Shown: positions 34,714-44,611 of the stretch, in pieces
Layout of the letters: the number at the start of each line of letters is the position of its first letter
Numbering within the stretch: the stretch's first letter is position 1
NCBI RefSeq assembly: GCF_020509005.1
Contig: NC_063012.1
Coordinates: 2,728,001 to 2,792,000 of the forward strand
Length of the DNA stretch: 64,000 nucleotides
Direction: 5' to 3'
From: Fulvia fulva
Taxonomy: Eukaryota; Ascomycota; Dothideomycetes; Mycosphaerellales; Mycosphaerellaceae
Translations under genes and position numbers: made by a program
The notes under the pieces: generated by a model
Told to the model about the DNA's origin: nothing
The model's database searches: none
Seen by the model: the letters and a program-made list of their open reading frames with translations, nothing else

Positions 34714-35523
34714 ATGCTCTTCACACGATCGTTCATCGCTGCTCTGCTCAGCGCTGTCGCATCCGCGCAGTCAAATGCCAACCCTTTCAAGAACCCCGTG
34801 GGAGGTCGCCAGGCGGCCGCTGGCCAGTCACTCACTTTGGAGTGGAACCCTACGACTGACGGCACGGTGTCCTTGATTCTGCGAAGTGGCTCGAGCGGCA
34901 ACCTGGCTGAGGGCACGCCCATCGCGTGTAAGCTTGCACTGATGGCACGCATGTCTGATCCTACAAGACTGACGATGAGCAGCTAACATTCCAAACTCGG
35001 GCTCGTACACCTGGGATATTCCGTCAGACATCGTCCGCGGGGCCGATTATACGGTAGAGATCGTTGCGGACAGCGACTCGTCAGAGACCAATTTCACTCC
35101 TCCATTCGCCGTCGACAGCACCAACACCACACCTGCAAGCACGAGCGCGGACTCTTCTTCCGCGGCTGTCACTGCAAGGCCCAGTGCGTTCCCTCTCCCG
35201 TCAGGCGTGACTATTGACACAGTAGCACACTCATCCACTGGTCCGCGCCTTCCTATATTCGTTACAGCATGTCCACTAACAGCCTTGCAGCTTCCAACAC
35301 CGAATCCGCTACCAACACCGAGTCCTCTGCCTCCGCGACTGATTCATCCGAGAGCTCGACCATGATCACTGGCACATCAAGCCGCGCAAGCTCTTCCCAA
35401 GCACCGACTGCAACAGGTGATGCCGTCACCACTGGCCCAGCAACTCAGACTGGTGCCGCTGCTCGCGCTACTGCTGCAGCAGGTTTCCTTGGTGTTGTCG
35501 CTTTGGGTGCTCTTGCACTTTAA
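34714..35523 (+). CDS. GPI-anchored Ser/Thr-rich protein, Kre9/Knh1-like N-domain (copy B)
   Basis: Three exons, 34714-34927, 34983-35183 and 35291-35523, phase-matched, give 215 aa. Order: signal peptide (MLFTRSFIAALLSAVASAQS); an Ig-like domain with NPVGGRQAAAGQSLTLEWNP, VSLILRSGSSGNLAEGTPIA, SGSYTWDIPSDIVRGADYTV and NFTPPFAV; a Ser/Thr-rich stretch; and the GPI-signal-like tail ATAAAGFLGVVALGALAL. It has the same architecture as copy A but is clearly diverged, so the duplication is old or the two arrived by different routes. Predicted extracellular and wall- or membrane-anchored. An ATATATA-like box sits upstream. The second intron (107 nt) lies at the start of the Ser/Thr region. Confidence 0.87.
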
Positions 35524-35861
35524 GAAGTGCGGATCTGCAAATCAGACACATGTGTATATACCTTGGACATATTCGATACCCTTTACCACGCGACCATAGA
35601 TACACTGGGACCTGTTCTGATTGATGCTGGTGCTGCATGTTTTACAACCGCCGCTGGGGTGATGTAGGATTGAGTGAGAGTATGAGAGTGAGAGTCGAAG
35701 TGAGATGGTGTGGGCAACGCAATCGCCGCGTGAACGAGAGCTGAAGTGAGGGAAGCGGAGCACTCACATATGCTCACATCAGAGTCTTTCTTTCCCTGGA
35801 GAGCTTTGCACGACCCTCAATGCCCATTGCATAAACTGCAGTGTCACCAACCTCAAACAAG

Positions 35862-36226
35862 ATGCAGAAGCCATCGAAGAGCCAAGCAAAGAAGAAGAAG
35901 CGCATCGCGAGTGCCATTCAGTTCTTCGACGAGCAGTATGGCAAAGATGTCGACCGCCTAGCCGGATGGCAAGCTCTCTGCGCAGACGTCGGTGTACCTG
36001 TCGGCGAGTCGATCACTATGACCAGAGCCTCGAGGATGTGTTCGTCAACATCATTGACTTGGTCAAAGCCAAACGAGCTGGAAACGCCATCCATCGATTT
36101 GACAACCTGAAAGAGCTGCAGGATTACAGCCACCACACACGCAAGAAGTTTCCCTTGGATGAAGCGAAGGAGAAGAAAATGCTGGAGGGTTCGCTGGTCA
36201 AGATGTCCGGACCGCGTCGACTTTGA
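35862..36226 (+). pseudogene. Small fungal protein with internal frame change
   Basis: Frame 1 from the ATG at 35862 reads a Lys-rich start, then SAIQFFDEQYGKDVDRLAGW and QALCADVGVPVGESIT. Frame 2 continues with DQSLEDVFVNIIDLVKAKRA, IHRFDNLKELQDYSHHTRKK and a stop at 36226. Together these match the C-terminal half of a widespread, unnamed fungal small-protein family with the pattern F...YG.D...L..WQ.LC ... VNI.DLV ... F.....L..YT. The two halves are offset by one missing base around 36010-36030. No ordinary intron explains it: GT-AG options are only 32 or 38 nt and would delete conserved residues. A frameshifted or decaying gene is the best reading; a tiny intron is the alternative. Confidence 0.55.
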
Positions 36227-36779
36227 GAATCGAGACAGTAAGATGTGCCACTACTGCGGCAGTACTGTACACTTGGAGTTGTATTGATGGAGGCATGTGG
36301 GACAGCATTATGGTTGTGTAGAGCGCAGCTGAAAGCAGGATGTTCCGATGCTAGCCATACCGGGCAAGAGGTCATGGCAGCGATTGTAAATAGTGTCATG
36401 AGGCAACGCAACGCTCGTTAGTCCGGAGTGTAAGCATGATGTACGAACGAGAATGAACACCTCTTGTGTTTAGCGAAATGAGTCAGGGATCCAAAAGGTG
36501 TCGTCCATAGTGATGACGGATGAAACGGCGTTCTGTGTTGAGTTGTACATGTATCTTGTGACTGCTGTCACGTGTGTGGTCTGTCAGCTCGAAGCTACTG
36601 CGCTAGGAGGTATCTGACATGTAGGTTCACGAACAGCTCGGCAGAAACGTATTGCAGATGATACGCGTATTGCTGCTGTAGGCGCCAACACCTGATCGCT
36701 GCCATCTCCCTCACCCCACCACATTTCCGATGTTTGCATCACTCACCGACAACACCAACCGCCAGCGATAGCGCTCACG
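36227..36779. other. Upstream region of VPS10
   Basis: About 550 bp. Leader immediately 5' of the VPS10 ATG is C/A-rich. No gene recognised. Confidence 0.4.
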
Positions 36780-39700
36780 ATGCGACAGGTCCGCCTCCTG
36801 CTGGCAGTGGCCGTCAATCTGCTGGCGCTGGGAGCTGCGGGCAAGAAAGATGAGCCGACGATTGAAGAGACGAAATTCGAACACCAGCCGCGTAACATCC
36901 TCTTCTTCGAGGACAGCGACACAGTCTTGCTCACCGATGCCGAACTCACCAAAACCTACCGCTCCACGGACGGCGGCTCCAAGTGGGAGCTCTGCAAGAG
37001 TGGCGATGATGAGATTGACGGTGTGATGGAAGTGGTGAAGCATCCGCTTGATAAGAAGACGGCGGTCATCTTGGGCCATGACAAGGAGCACTGGATCACT
37101 CATGATCGGGGAGAAACATGGACGTCCTTCAAGTCCGAGGAGAGCCCAGCCCATACTCGTCCAGGCATCTCGTTCCATGCGACGGATCCCAAACGCATGA
37201 TATATAATGCGGAATCATGTACGGGCTTGATGTGCACTTCGAAGCTATACTACACCAAGGACGGATTCAAAACCGAGCCAGAGAAACTTGGAGAGCATCT
37301 GGATCTGGAGACATGCATATGGGCAAAGAGTACTGACATCTTCACGACTGGAGATGAGACGCTGGATCAAGACCGCATACTTTGCATCACACAAGGCTCA
37401 TGGTTCTCGTCCAAGAACAAGGTCGTGTATTCGGATACTTTCTTCAAGGATGACGACCACACGGAGCCTACGATGAGCGATGGAAGAACTGTCGAGGATA
37501 TCACCAACATTGCTGCTGTGAAGAAGTACATCGTCTTCGCGGCAAAGAGTGACAGGACTTCTGAGATGGCAATGTATGTGACAGACGACACCAAGACCTG
37601 GCATCGGGCTGAGTTTGGTGAGCACAAGCTCGAGGAGGGCGCATATACCCTGCTGGAAAGCACCAACTACAGTATGCAAGTGGACGTGATGACGACGACC
37701 CAGATGTCCCCGGTGGGAGTACTCTTGACGTCCAACAGCAATGGTACGTTCTTTACGAAGAACCTGGAGCATACCAATCGCAACAGCAAAGGCTACGTGG
37801 ACTTTGAAAAGGTATCTAACATCCAGGGTATTGTCTTGGCCAACGTTGTCGACAACTGGGAAGAAGTCGGGCGCAAATGGCTGGCCGATAAGAAGATTGT
37901 CTCCAAGATCTCGTTCGACGATGGCAGGACTTGGGAAGACATGAAAGCTGACAAGGACACCCTCCATCTGCACTCGGTCACTAGCCCGCACAACGTCGGC
38001 CGAATCTTCAGCAGTCCAGCGCCTGGGATTGTGATGGGCGTTGGAAACACCGGGAAAGTACTCAAAGAGTACGAAGAAGGCGACCTATACGTATCTGATG
38101 ATGCTGGTCTCAATTGGAGGCGCGCGATTGAGAAGCCACACATCTACGAGTTCGGTGCTCAAGGCTCGGTGTTGGTAGCTGTGAGAGACGGCGAGACTGA
38201 TGTCGTCAAATGGTCAATCGACCATGGCAAGAATTGGGAGAAGGTGACTCTGAAAGACAAGGTCAAGCCAATGCTTCTGACAACTACGCCTGACTCTACG
38301 TCGACCAAATTCCTGTTGGTGGCGACCCGGGGCGGTGGCTCAGGAACAGAACATTTGACCATCGCCATGAACTTCAAGGATCTGTCAGACCGAAAGTGCA
38401 AGGACAAGGACATGGAAAAGTGGTCGGCTCGTGTGGATGACGACGGGGAGCCGACCTGCATCATGGGTCATACTCAGCATTTTATGCGTAGAAAGGCGGA
38501 CGCCGATTGTGTCGTTGTTACTGACCATTTTGAGGACCCGGAAGAAGAGAGAAAGCATTGCAAATGTACCAAGGCAGACTTCGAATGCGACTACAACTTC
38601 AAGAAGGAAGGCGATAAGTGCGTTCAGGTTGGTGCTATCGTGCCCCCTGATGGTGCTTGTGATGGCGGAAAGACCAAGTTCAAGGGCACCTCGGGCTATA
38701 GGTTGATACCAGGAGATGATTGTGATATGGATGCCAAAGGTTCCATCAATCTAGCCGAAGAAGTGGATCGAGAATGTACAGACACGAAGACCCCACCGGT
38801 CAATGGCGACATCTCGACCGAAGTCACCAAGTTCGAGGGCGACAGATTTGTTGAGTACTACTACCTCGAGCGAGAGCGATCCTCATCCGGTGACGATGAG
38901 TCTATCGTCATGCGGACTGAGCGACGAGAGGTATGGAAGTCACACGATCACGGCAAGAAGTGGGAGCAGGTTCTCAAAGATGAAGAGATCCTGGCCATCT
39001 ACCCTCACCAGTACATCAACGACTACGTGTACATGATCACGCCTTCAAAAACGGTACACTATTCCACCGATCGAGCACAAAAGTTCCACAAGTTCGAGGC
39101 ACCCGAGGAGCCAAATCGAGATGCCATTCAAGTGTTGTCATTTCATCCGACCAACAAGGATTGGTTGATATGGACGGGCTCCCGAGATTGCAAAGACAAG
39201 TCGACGGACTGTTTGACGGTCGCCCACGTTTCCGAGCACGGAGGTGAAGGTTGGGAAACGCTGCTGCGCGCTGTCCGAAAATGTCAATTCGTCTACAGGG
39301 ACGACCGCGAGGGATCAGACAACTTGGTCTTCTGTGAACAATACGAGAATGAGAATCAAGACTCCTCGTTATTGCTCTTGAGTAGCGACGACTTCTTCAA
39401 ACACCAGAAGGAGGTCAAACGGGACGTCATCAGCTTCGCTACGATGGCGGAATACATCGTGGTTGCTGTGCGCGATACAGAGCAGGAAACCCTAAAGGTT
39501 GACACCAGCATTGATGGTGTCAGCTTCGCTGATGCCAAATTCCCGCGCAACTTCCACGTACCTCACCAGCAAGCCTATACGGTGCTCGACTCAAGTACGC
39601 ATGCGATCTTCTTGCATGTCACCGTGAACAACATCAAGGATCAAGAATACGGCAGCATCATCAAGAGCAACAGCAACGGCACTTCATATGTTCTTTCCGT

Positions 39701-41219
39701 GGCTGAGGTCAACAGAAATGATGCTGGCTATGTAGACTTCGAGAAGATGCAAGGTCTTGAGGGCGTGGCTGTCATCAACCGGGTGGCGAATGTCAAAGAA
39801 GTGGACGGAGGAAGCTCAAAAAAGCTTCAGACCTGGATCACTCACAACGACGGTAGCCGCTGGGAGCAACTGTCGTTCCCAACAATTCCGAAGGATGAGA
39901 AGAACAAGAAGGACTTCTACCCCTGCCAGCAGAACAATCAAGAATGCAGACTGCATCTCCATGGCTATACAGAACGCAAAGATCCCAGGGACACGTACAG
40001 CTCAGCCAGCGCCGTTGGTCTCATGATTGGCACCGGCAATGTTGGCGAGTTCCTTGGCTACAAGAAGGATGCTGACACATTCATTACACGAGATGGTGGA
40101 CTGTCCTGGCACTTCGCCGCACCGGGTAACTGGATGTGGGAGTACGGCGACCAAGGCTCTATAATCGTCCTCGTCAAAGAAGATGAACCCACAGACTTCG
40201 TACGGTACACTCTGGATGAGGGAGAAAATTGGAAAGAGCACAAATTCGGCGAAGAGATGATTGTTGAAGACATCACTACTGTTCCGAGCGACACCAGCCG
40301 CAACTTCTTGCTCTGGGGCAAGATTGGTTCAAGCATTGCCACAATCAACATTGATTTCAGTGGCCTGAAAGAAAGGAGCGTGCAATGCAAGCTCGACGAG
40401 AACAAGCCTAAGGATAACGACTATGACCTTTGGGAGCCCAAACATCCCTACGAGGACGATGGCTGCCTCTTTGGTCACATTGCCCAGTACCATCGCAAGA
40501 AGACCAAGTCCGAATGCTACAACGGCGAGAAGCGCGACCACTTGCATAGTATCTCGAAGAACTGCACTTGCACGCGTGAGGACTTCGAGTGCGATTACAA
40601 TTACGAGCGTCAATCACACGGGTCGTGTGAACCGGTAAAGGGCGTGGAGAGGCCAGACTCAGCGGCTGTTTGCAAGAAGAATCCTGACCTCCTCGAGTAC
40701 TATGAGACCCAGGGATATCGTCGCATCCCGCTGTCGACATGTGAAGGCGGATTGACCCTAGATCAACCTGGTAAACCTATTCCATGCCCGGGTAAAGAAG
40801 ATGACTACAAGAAGAAACACGCCATCAGCGGCGCTGGATTGTTCTTCGCGATCGTCATACCCATTGCCGCAGCCGCAGGCATAGGCTACTGGGTCTGGAA
40901 GAACTGGGACGGCAAATTCGGCCGCATCAGGCTCGGCGACAACATGGGAGGCGGCTTTGGAGACGCTTTCGATGGCGATGCGCCATGGGTCAAGTACCCC
41001 GTCATGGCAGTTTCTGGCATCGTCGCCGTACTAGCTGCTATACCACTTTTAGTGGGCAGTATATGGAGGACGGTATCGTCAATGCTCGGGAGAAGTAGCG
41101 GTGGTTACACAAGGCCTTACACGAGCAGGAGTAGTTTCCAGCGAGGCAGGGGTGATTACGCCGTGGTTGATCCCGACGAAGGCGAATTGCTTGGGGAGGA
41201 TAGCGATGAGGATGTATAG
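36780..41219 (+). CDS. VPS10: Vacuolar protein sorting receptor Vps10 (sortilin family)
   Basis: Type I receptor cycling between late Golgi and prevacuolar endosome, delivering carboxypeptidase Y and other hydrolases to the vacuole. Single exon of 1479 aa, the usual length for filamentous fungi. Signal peptide (MRQVRLLLAVAVNLLALGAA), then two luminal Vps10 beta-propellers with BNR/Asp-box repeats (STDGGSKWELC, SFDDGRTWEDM, SDDAGLNWRRA, THNDGSRWEQL). Each is followed by a ten-cysteine module (~537-660 and ~1200-1345) with CKCTKADFECDYN and CTCTREDFECDYN. A membrane span lies at ~1350-1372 (GLFFAIVIPIAAAAGIGYWV) and a second hydrophobic segment at ~1405-1428. The cytosolic tail carries an aromatic segment (YTRPYTSRSSF) and an acidic end (GELLGEDSDEDV) consistent with retromer/AP sorting. 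No intron is needed. Confidence 0.95.
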   Translation: MRQVRLLLAVAVNLLALGAAGKKDEPTIEETKFEHQPRNILFFEDSDTVLLTDAELTKTYRSTDGGSKWELCKSGDDEIDGVMEVVKHPLDKKTAVILGHDKEHWITHDRGETWTSFKSEESPAHTRPGISFHATDPKRMIYNAESCTGLMCTSKLYYTKDGFKTEPEKLGEHLDLETCIWAKSTDIFTTGDETLDQDRILCITQGSWFSSKNKVVYSDTFFKDDDHTEPTMSDGRTVEDITNIAAVKKYIVFAAKSDRTSEMAMYVTDDTKTWHRAEFGEHKLEEGAYTLLESTNYSMQVDVMTTTQMSPVGVLLTSNSNGTFFTKNLEHTNRNSKGYVDFEKVSNIQGIVLANVVDNWEEVGRKWLADKKIVSKISFDDGRTWEDMKADKDTLHLHSVTSPHNVGRIFSSPAPGIVMGVGNTGKVLKEYEEGDLYVSDDAGLNWRRAIEKPHIYEFGAQGSVLVAVRDGETDVVKWSIDHGKNWEKVTLKDKVKPMLLTTTPDSTSTKFLLVATRGGGSGTEHLTIAMNFKDLSDRKCKDKDMEKWSARVDDDGEPTCIMGHTQHFMRRKADADCVVVTDHFEDPEEERKHCKCTKADFECDYNFKKEGDKCVQVGAIVPPDGACDGGKTKFKGTSGYRLIPGDDCDMDAKGSINLAEEVDRECTDTKTPPVNGDISTEVTKFEGDRFVEYYYLERERSSSGDDESIVMRTERREVWKSHDHGKKWEQVLKDEEILAIYPHQYINDYVYMITPSKTVHYSTDRAQKFHKFEAPEEPNRDAIQVLSFHPTNKDWLIWTGSRDCKDKSTDCLTVAHVSEHGGEGWETLLRAVRKCQFVYRDDREGSDNLVFCEQYENENQDSSLLLLSSDDFFKHQKEVKRDVISFATMAEYIVVAVRDTEQETLKVDTSIDGVSFADAKFPRNFHVPHQQAYTVLDSSTHAIFLHVTVNNIKDQEYGSIIKSNSNGTSYVLSVAEVNRNDAGYVDFEKMQGLEGVAVINRVANVKEVDGGSSKKLQTWITHNDGSRWEQLSFPTIPKDEKNKKDFYPCQQNNQECRLHLHGYTERKDPRDTYSSASAVGLMIGTGNVGEFLGYKKDADTFITRDGGLSWHFAAPGNWMWEYGDQGSIIVLVKEDEPTDFVRYTLDEGENWKEHKFGEEMIVEDITTVPSDTSRNFLLWGKIGSSIATINIDFSGLKERSVQCKLDENKPKDNDYDLWEPKHPYEDDGCLFGHIAQYHRKKTKSECYNGEKRDHLHSISKNCTCTREDFECDYNYERQSHGSCEPVKGVERPDSAAVCKKNPDLLEYYETQGYRRIPLSTCEGGLTLDQPGKPIPCPGKEDDYKKKHAISGAGLFFAIVIPIAAAAGIGYWVWKNWDGKFGRIRLGDNMGGGFGDAFDGDAPWVKYPVMAVSGIVAVLAAIPLLVGSIWRTVSSMLGRSSGGYTRPYTSRSSFQRGRGDYAVVDPDEGELLGEDSDEDV

Positions 41220-41787
41220 TGGTAATTCTCTGCCTGCTACTGCTTGCTGCATTCTAGCGATTGCGATGAGGTTATTTGTACATGTTAGATAGGATAAGGA
41301 GCTGTTCACTTGTGCATTATGAAATGATTCTTCAAACCATATTTTTAAACCAAGTGTGCTTGCTTGATCGTCATGGAATGTGTCTTGTACAGTATAGTAC
41401 TGGTCTGGTTAATGTACATGCCCGCAATGCTGATATACCAAGCGCCAGCTGGTTGCCACGCTATGTATGGCAGCTTGTGTTCCACCACGGAGCCGGACGT
41501 TGTCGTTAAGGATCCAGTGAGCATTGCTGCTTGTAGAGACCGTAGCTGCCACATCTGCGGATCGTCCCGTCCTCGTGGGCTCCTATGGAGTTCCTGCTAT
41601 TCTCTATGATGATCTCGATGCTTTGTGTCATGGCCCATGGCTTCAGTGGTATGTCATTGCAAAATTGCCGTGCGCAGGTATTGGGCAAGCTGTAGATGGC
41701 CGTCAACAGGTGTTGTCACCATGTTGGAGCACACGGTTCCAGCTCACGAAGCCTATCGTCTGATGGCATGCGGACTAGAAGCCTCTC
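41220..41787. other. Convergent 3' region
   Basis: Between VPS10 (+) and bL21m (-). AT-richer 3' UTR-like sequence; no gene recognised. Confidence 0.45.
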
Positions 41788-42753
41788 CTATTTCGTGAAC
41801 ATTTGTGTCAATTGTGACTGCAGAGCTTCCGTCGATGTGGACGCCGCCTTGTCCTTCTCACTCTGAAGCTCCTCGAGACTCTTTATCCGCAGCTCCTTGA
41901 TCTTCAAGATGGTATATCGATGCTTGCTCTTCACTTTCCTCACATGCCTGTTCCTTCGCTTCGTCTTTTCCTTGATCCGCAGAGGTTCGCTTTCCACGCC
42001 CATGACCACTGCCCTGCAGACAAAAAGCCTGTCGTCAATGTATGAGAACTTGCCCTTGGCGATGTGTGGGACAAAGTGTGGCGCGTGGATCGCCGTGGGT
42101 GTCGCTGCCAATGGGCCGGTGGGCATAACTCGCGAATGGCTGGCGAGGGAGCCTGTTGTCGGGTCCAGCACCTCGACAGTCGTAGTGGTGGGACTCTTCA
42201 GCTTCGGTGCTGCTGCGGGAGCTTTGAGGGTGAACTCTCTGCTTCCCAAGTTGATGGCTCTGTTCAGACGCAGGACGTCGCCGGGCTCAACATCGTGCAT
42301 CAGGAAGGGTAGGCGTAGTGTGTCGCCCTCGGTCACCAGGTAGGGATTGCCATGTATGTGGACAGTGACATAATGTGGACCCTGCGCTCTCAGGACTGGA
42401 AGTAGTTCTCGCAACTGAGGAGAGAGGTGCAACGGTGAGGATGCTGGAGCTGGGCCGGGTGTCTGCGACGATGGAGGTGGCAGTGGTGTTGGAGAGGCAT
42501 TATCTGCGTCTTGCGATGCCAGCGACAGACCCCTCCGCCCCAATGGCTTCTTCTGTGGTGGTGCCTTCTGCGGTGTATGTCTACTGCTCGTGACGCGCTT
42601 GATGTGAGGAGTCGTCTCGGGTGATGTCGCTGTCGCCGTCGCTGTCGTGCTCAAGCTGAGGCTGGCTATCCATGGTATGAGGAATGTCGGAGGCAATCGC
42701 GAGGGAGTCTCCAAAGCAGCACGTTTCAAAGGGGTGGCTAGCATCGTTGCCAT
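41788..42753 (-). CDS. MRPL49: Mitochondrial large-subunit ribosomal protein bL21m
   Basis: Component of the mitochondrial 54S ribosomal subunit. Single exon; from the ATG at 42753 it encodes 321 aa. The N-terminus ([20 protein letters not shown]) is basic/hydrophobic as for import, followed by a Pro/Ser/Thr-rich linker. The bL21 core runs from [20 protein letters not shown] through [20 protein letters not shown] and [20 protein letters not shown] to the C-terminal [20 protein letters not shown], the RNA-binding end typical of L21 (RRNRRRKGHRQ-like), then a coiled extension. The frame stays open upstream into the neighbouring promoter (to 42909), but that part lacks an ATG start and overlaps the NSA2 leader, so the 42753 ATG is preferred. 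Divergent from NSA2 with only 193 bp between starts. Confidence 0.88.
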   Translation of the reverse strand: MATMLATPLKRAALETPSRLPPTFLIPWIASLSLSTTATATATSPETTPHIKRVTSSRHTPQKAPPQKKPLGRRGLSLASQDADNASPTPLPPPSSQTPGPAPASSPLHLSPQLRELLPVLRAQGPHYVTVHIHGNPYLVTEGDTLRLPFLMHDVEPGDVLRLNRAINLGSREFTLKAPAAAPKLKSPTTTTVEVLDPTTGSLASHSRVMPTGPLAATPTAIHAPHFVPHIAKGKFSYIDDRLFVCRAVVMGVESEPLRIKEKTKRRNRHVRKVKSKHRYTILKIKELRIKSLEELQSEKDKAASTSTEALQSQLTQMFTK

Positions 42754-42946
42754 TGTGTGTTGCGACGCCTTCAATGTGCCAAACATGCACATGCACCCAT
42801 CTGCAGACACTCCCACAGGCGAGAAGGAGATGCTGCGGGCGGCAAAGTTGCCGCTTCGGATCGCCTCTCGCCTTCCCTCCATCGAGAACTTCTTCGCAGA
42901 CACCGACACTACTCGACATCACAGCACGCACGACAACACCGCCGCG
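42754..42946. promoter_or_regulatory. Compact bidirectional promoter bL21m / NSA2
   Basis: Only 193 bp separate the two ATGs. Both products serve ribosome formation, one mitochondrial and one cytosolic, suggesting but not proving shared growth-dependent control. No obvious TATA box. Confidence 0.5.
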
Positions 42947-43903
42947 ATGCCTCAGAACGAGTATATGAAGCGCTTCACCGCGCTGCATGGCCGCCGTCTT
43001 GACCATGAGGAACGCACTCGCAAGCGGACTGCACGAGAGGCACACCATGAATCGAAGAAGGCGCAGAACTATACTGGCCTGCGGGCTAAGCTGCACCAGC
43101 AGAAGCGCCACAAGGAGAAGATCCAGATGAAGAAGGCCATCAAACAGCAGGAGGAGAAGAACGTCAAGTCGTCCGAGCCAGCACAACCCTCGAGCACGCC
43201 ACTTCCCAGCTACCTGCTTGACCGAAGCAACACCACAAACGCGAAAGCACTCAGTTCGGCAATCAAGAACAAGCGAGCTGAGAAGGCTGCCAAATTCAGT
43301 GTGCCTCTTCCCAAGGTCCGAGGCATCAGCGAGGAGGAGATGTTCAAGGTGGTCAAGACGGGCAAGAAGACTGCCAAGAAGAGCTGGAAGCGCATGATCA
43401 CAAAGCCTACCTTCGTCGGTCCCGATTTCACCAGAAGACCGGTCAAGTACGAGCGTTTTATTCGTCCTATGGGTCTGCGATACAAGAAGGCCAACGTCAC
43501 ACATCCGGAGCTGGGCGTAACTGTGCAACTGCCGATCATCAGTGTCAAGAAGAACCCACAGAACCCCATGTACACACAATTGGGTGTCTTGACTAAGGGA
43601 ACGATTATCGAAGTCAACGTCAGCGAATTGGGTCTTGTTACAGCAGGTGGCAAGGTTGTCTGGGGACGATGGGCACAGATTACCAACAATTGCGAGAACG
43701 ATGGTAAGTCAGTCTAGAGCATACTGATCGCAGCATGAGACACGTTTAAGATGTGTCTCGTGGTGGCGTGCTGGTTACCCCAAATTCCCCAATTGTGCTG
43801 AATACACGCTAACATGAGACAGGATGCGTGAATGCGTAAGTTTGAGCTGCAGTGTGACAATTTCATTCGCATACTAACATCTCTCAGCGTTCTTTTGGTT
43901 TGA
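42947..43903 (+). CDS. NSA2: 60S ribosome biogenesis factor Nsa2
   Basis: Essential nucleolar/nuclear pre-60S factor needed for 27S pre-rRNA processing (ITS2). Three exons: 42947-43703, 43823-43835 (13 nt) and 43888-43903. They rebuild exactly 261 aa, the conserved length of Nsa2 from yeast to human. Hallmarks: [60 protein letters not shown], the eS8-like C-domain with [40 protein letters not shown], and the invariant end DGCVNAVLLV. Without the micro-exon the protein would end aberrantly 4 codons past the first donor (GKSV). Both introns have strong GTAAGT donors. The identity is certain, and the exon structure is supported by exact recovery of the C-terminus. Confidence 0.97.
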
Positions 43904-44611
43904 TGCTACATTTGTGCAAGTTTGAAAACAAAACCCGTCAAGTCAGATCGGCTATGGGCTAGCCATTGCATGCTAAACGCATGAGCTGGGCGCAGATGAC
44001 GCCGCGCGACATGTATGGTCGCCACCTTCTCACACGCGCCCGAGAATTCCAGCGCCATCTCGGATGTGAATACAGCAGCTTGAAACACTACTGTACGCGC
44101 ACACAGCACTTCGCAGCTAGAGAGCTACGCACAGTGAGAGTGGCCAGACACTCTCAGCATTTCGCTCCTTCTCGCGCTCAATGATATAGCTCCAGAGTAA
44201 ACGGCACGTGGATGGATGGCTGCTATGGAAGCAAGCCATGAAGCACACACGAAACCCCTGAAGTTTCTTTGCATCCTGATAAAGGATATCCAAATGCAGT
44301 GGCGATCGCGCCTGATGAGAGAGACTGGGTTCATTTCAATACTCATACAGCCCCACGGCTGAGCGCTTGTGGACGCCGTCTGGGCACAGGGGTGGCAGAA
44401 TGAGGTCAGGAGTTCAGGAGTTTGACTCGGCAGTGAGGCAGTAAACGGCAGTTAGCACAAGCCACGAGGTATATAGAGAACGCGCTCATGCTCTAGCCAC
44501 GTAGACAATGTAGCCTACCTCCAGCAGCGTGCAACGAGTCTTCACCTCAGTCGACACAGAAGGTGTCTCCCCTGTACTCTCGCCGGCGATAGAATCGTCT
44601 CCTTCCCCCCA
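43904..44611. other. Convergent intergenic region
   Basis: About 700 bp between NSA2 (+) and the coiled-coil gene (-). Short open frames only; no recognised element. Confidence 0.4.

Noticed and set aside
35989..36025. 32- or 38-nt GT-AG intron in the small frameshifted gene
   Set aside because: Below the usual minimum intron size, lacks a branch site, and would remove conserved residues; a frameshift is more likely.
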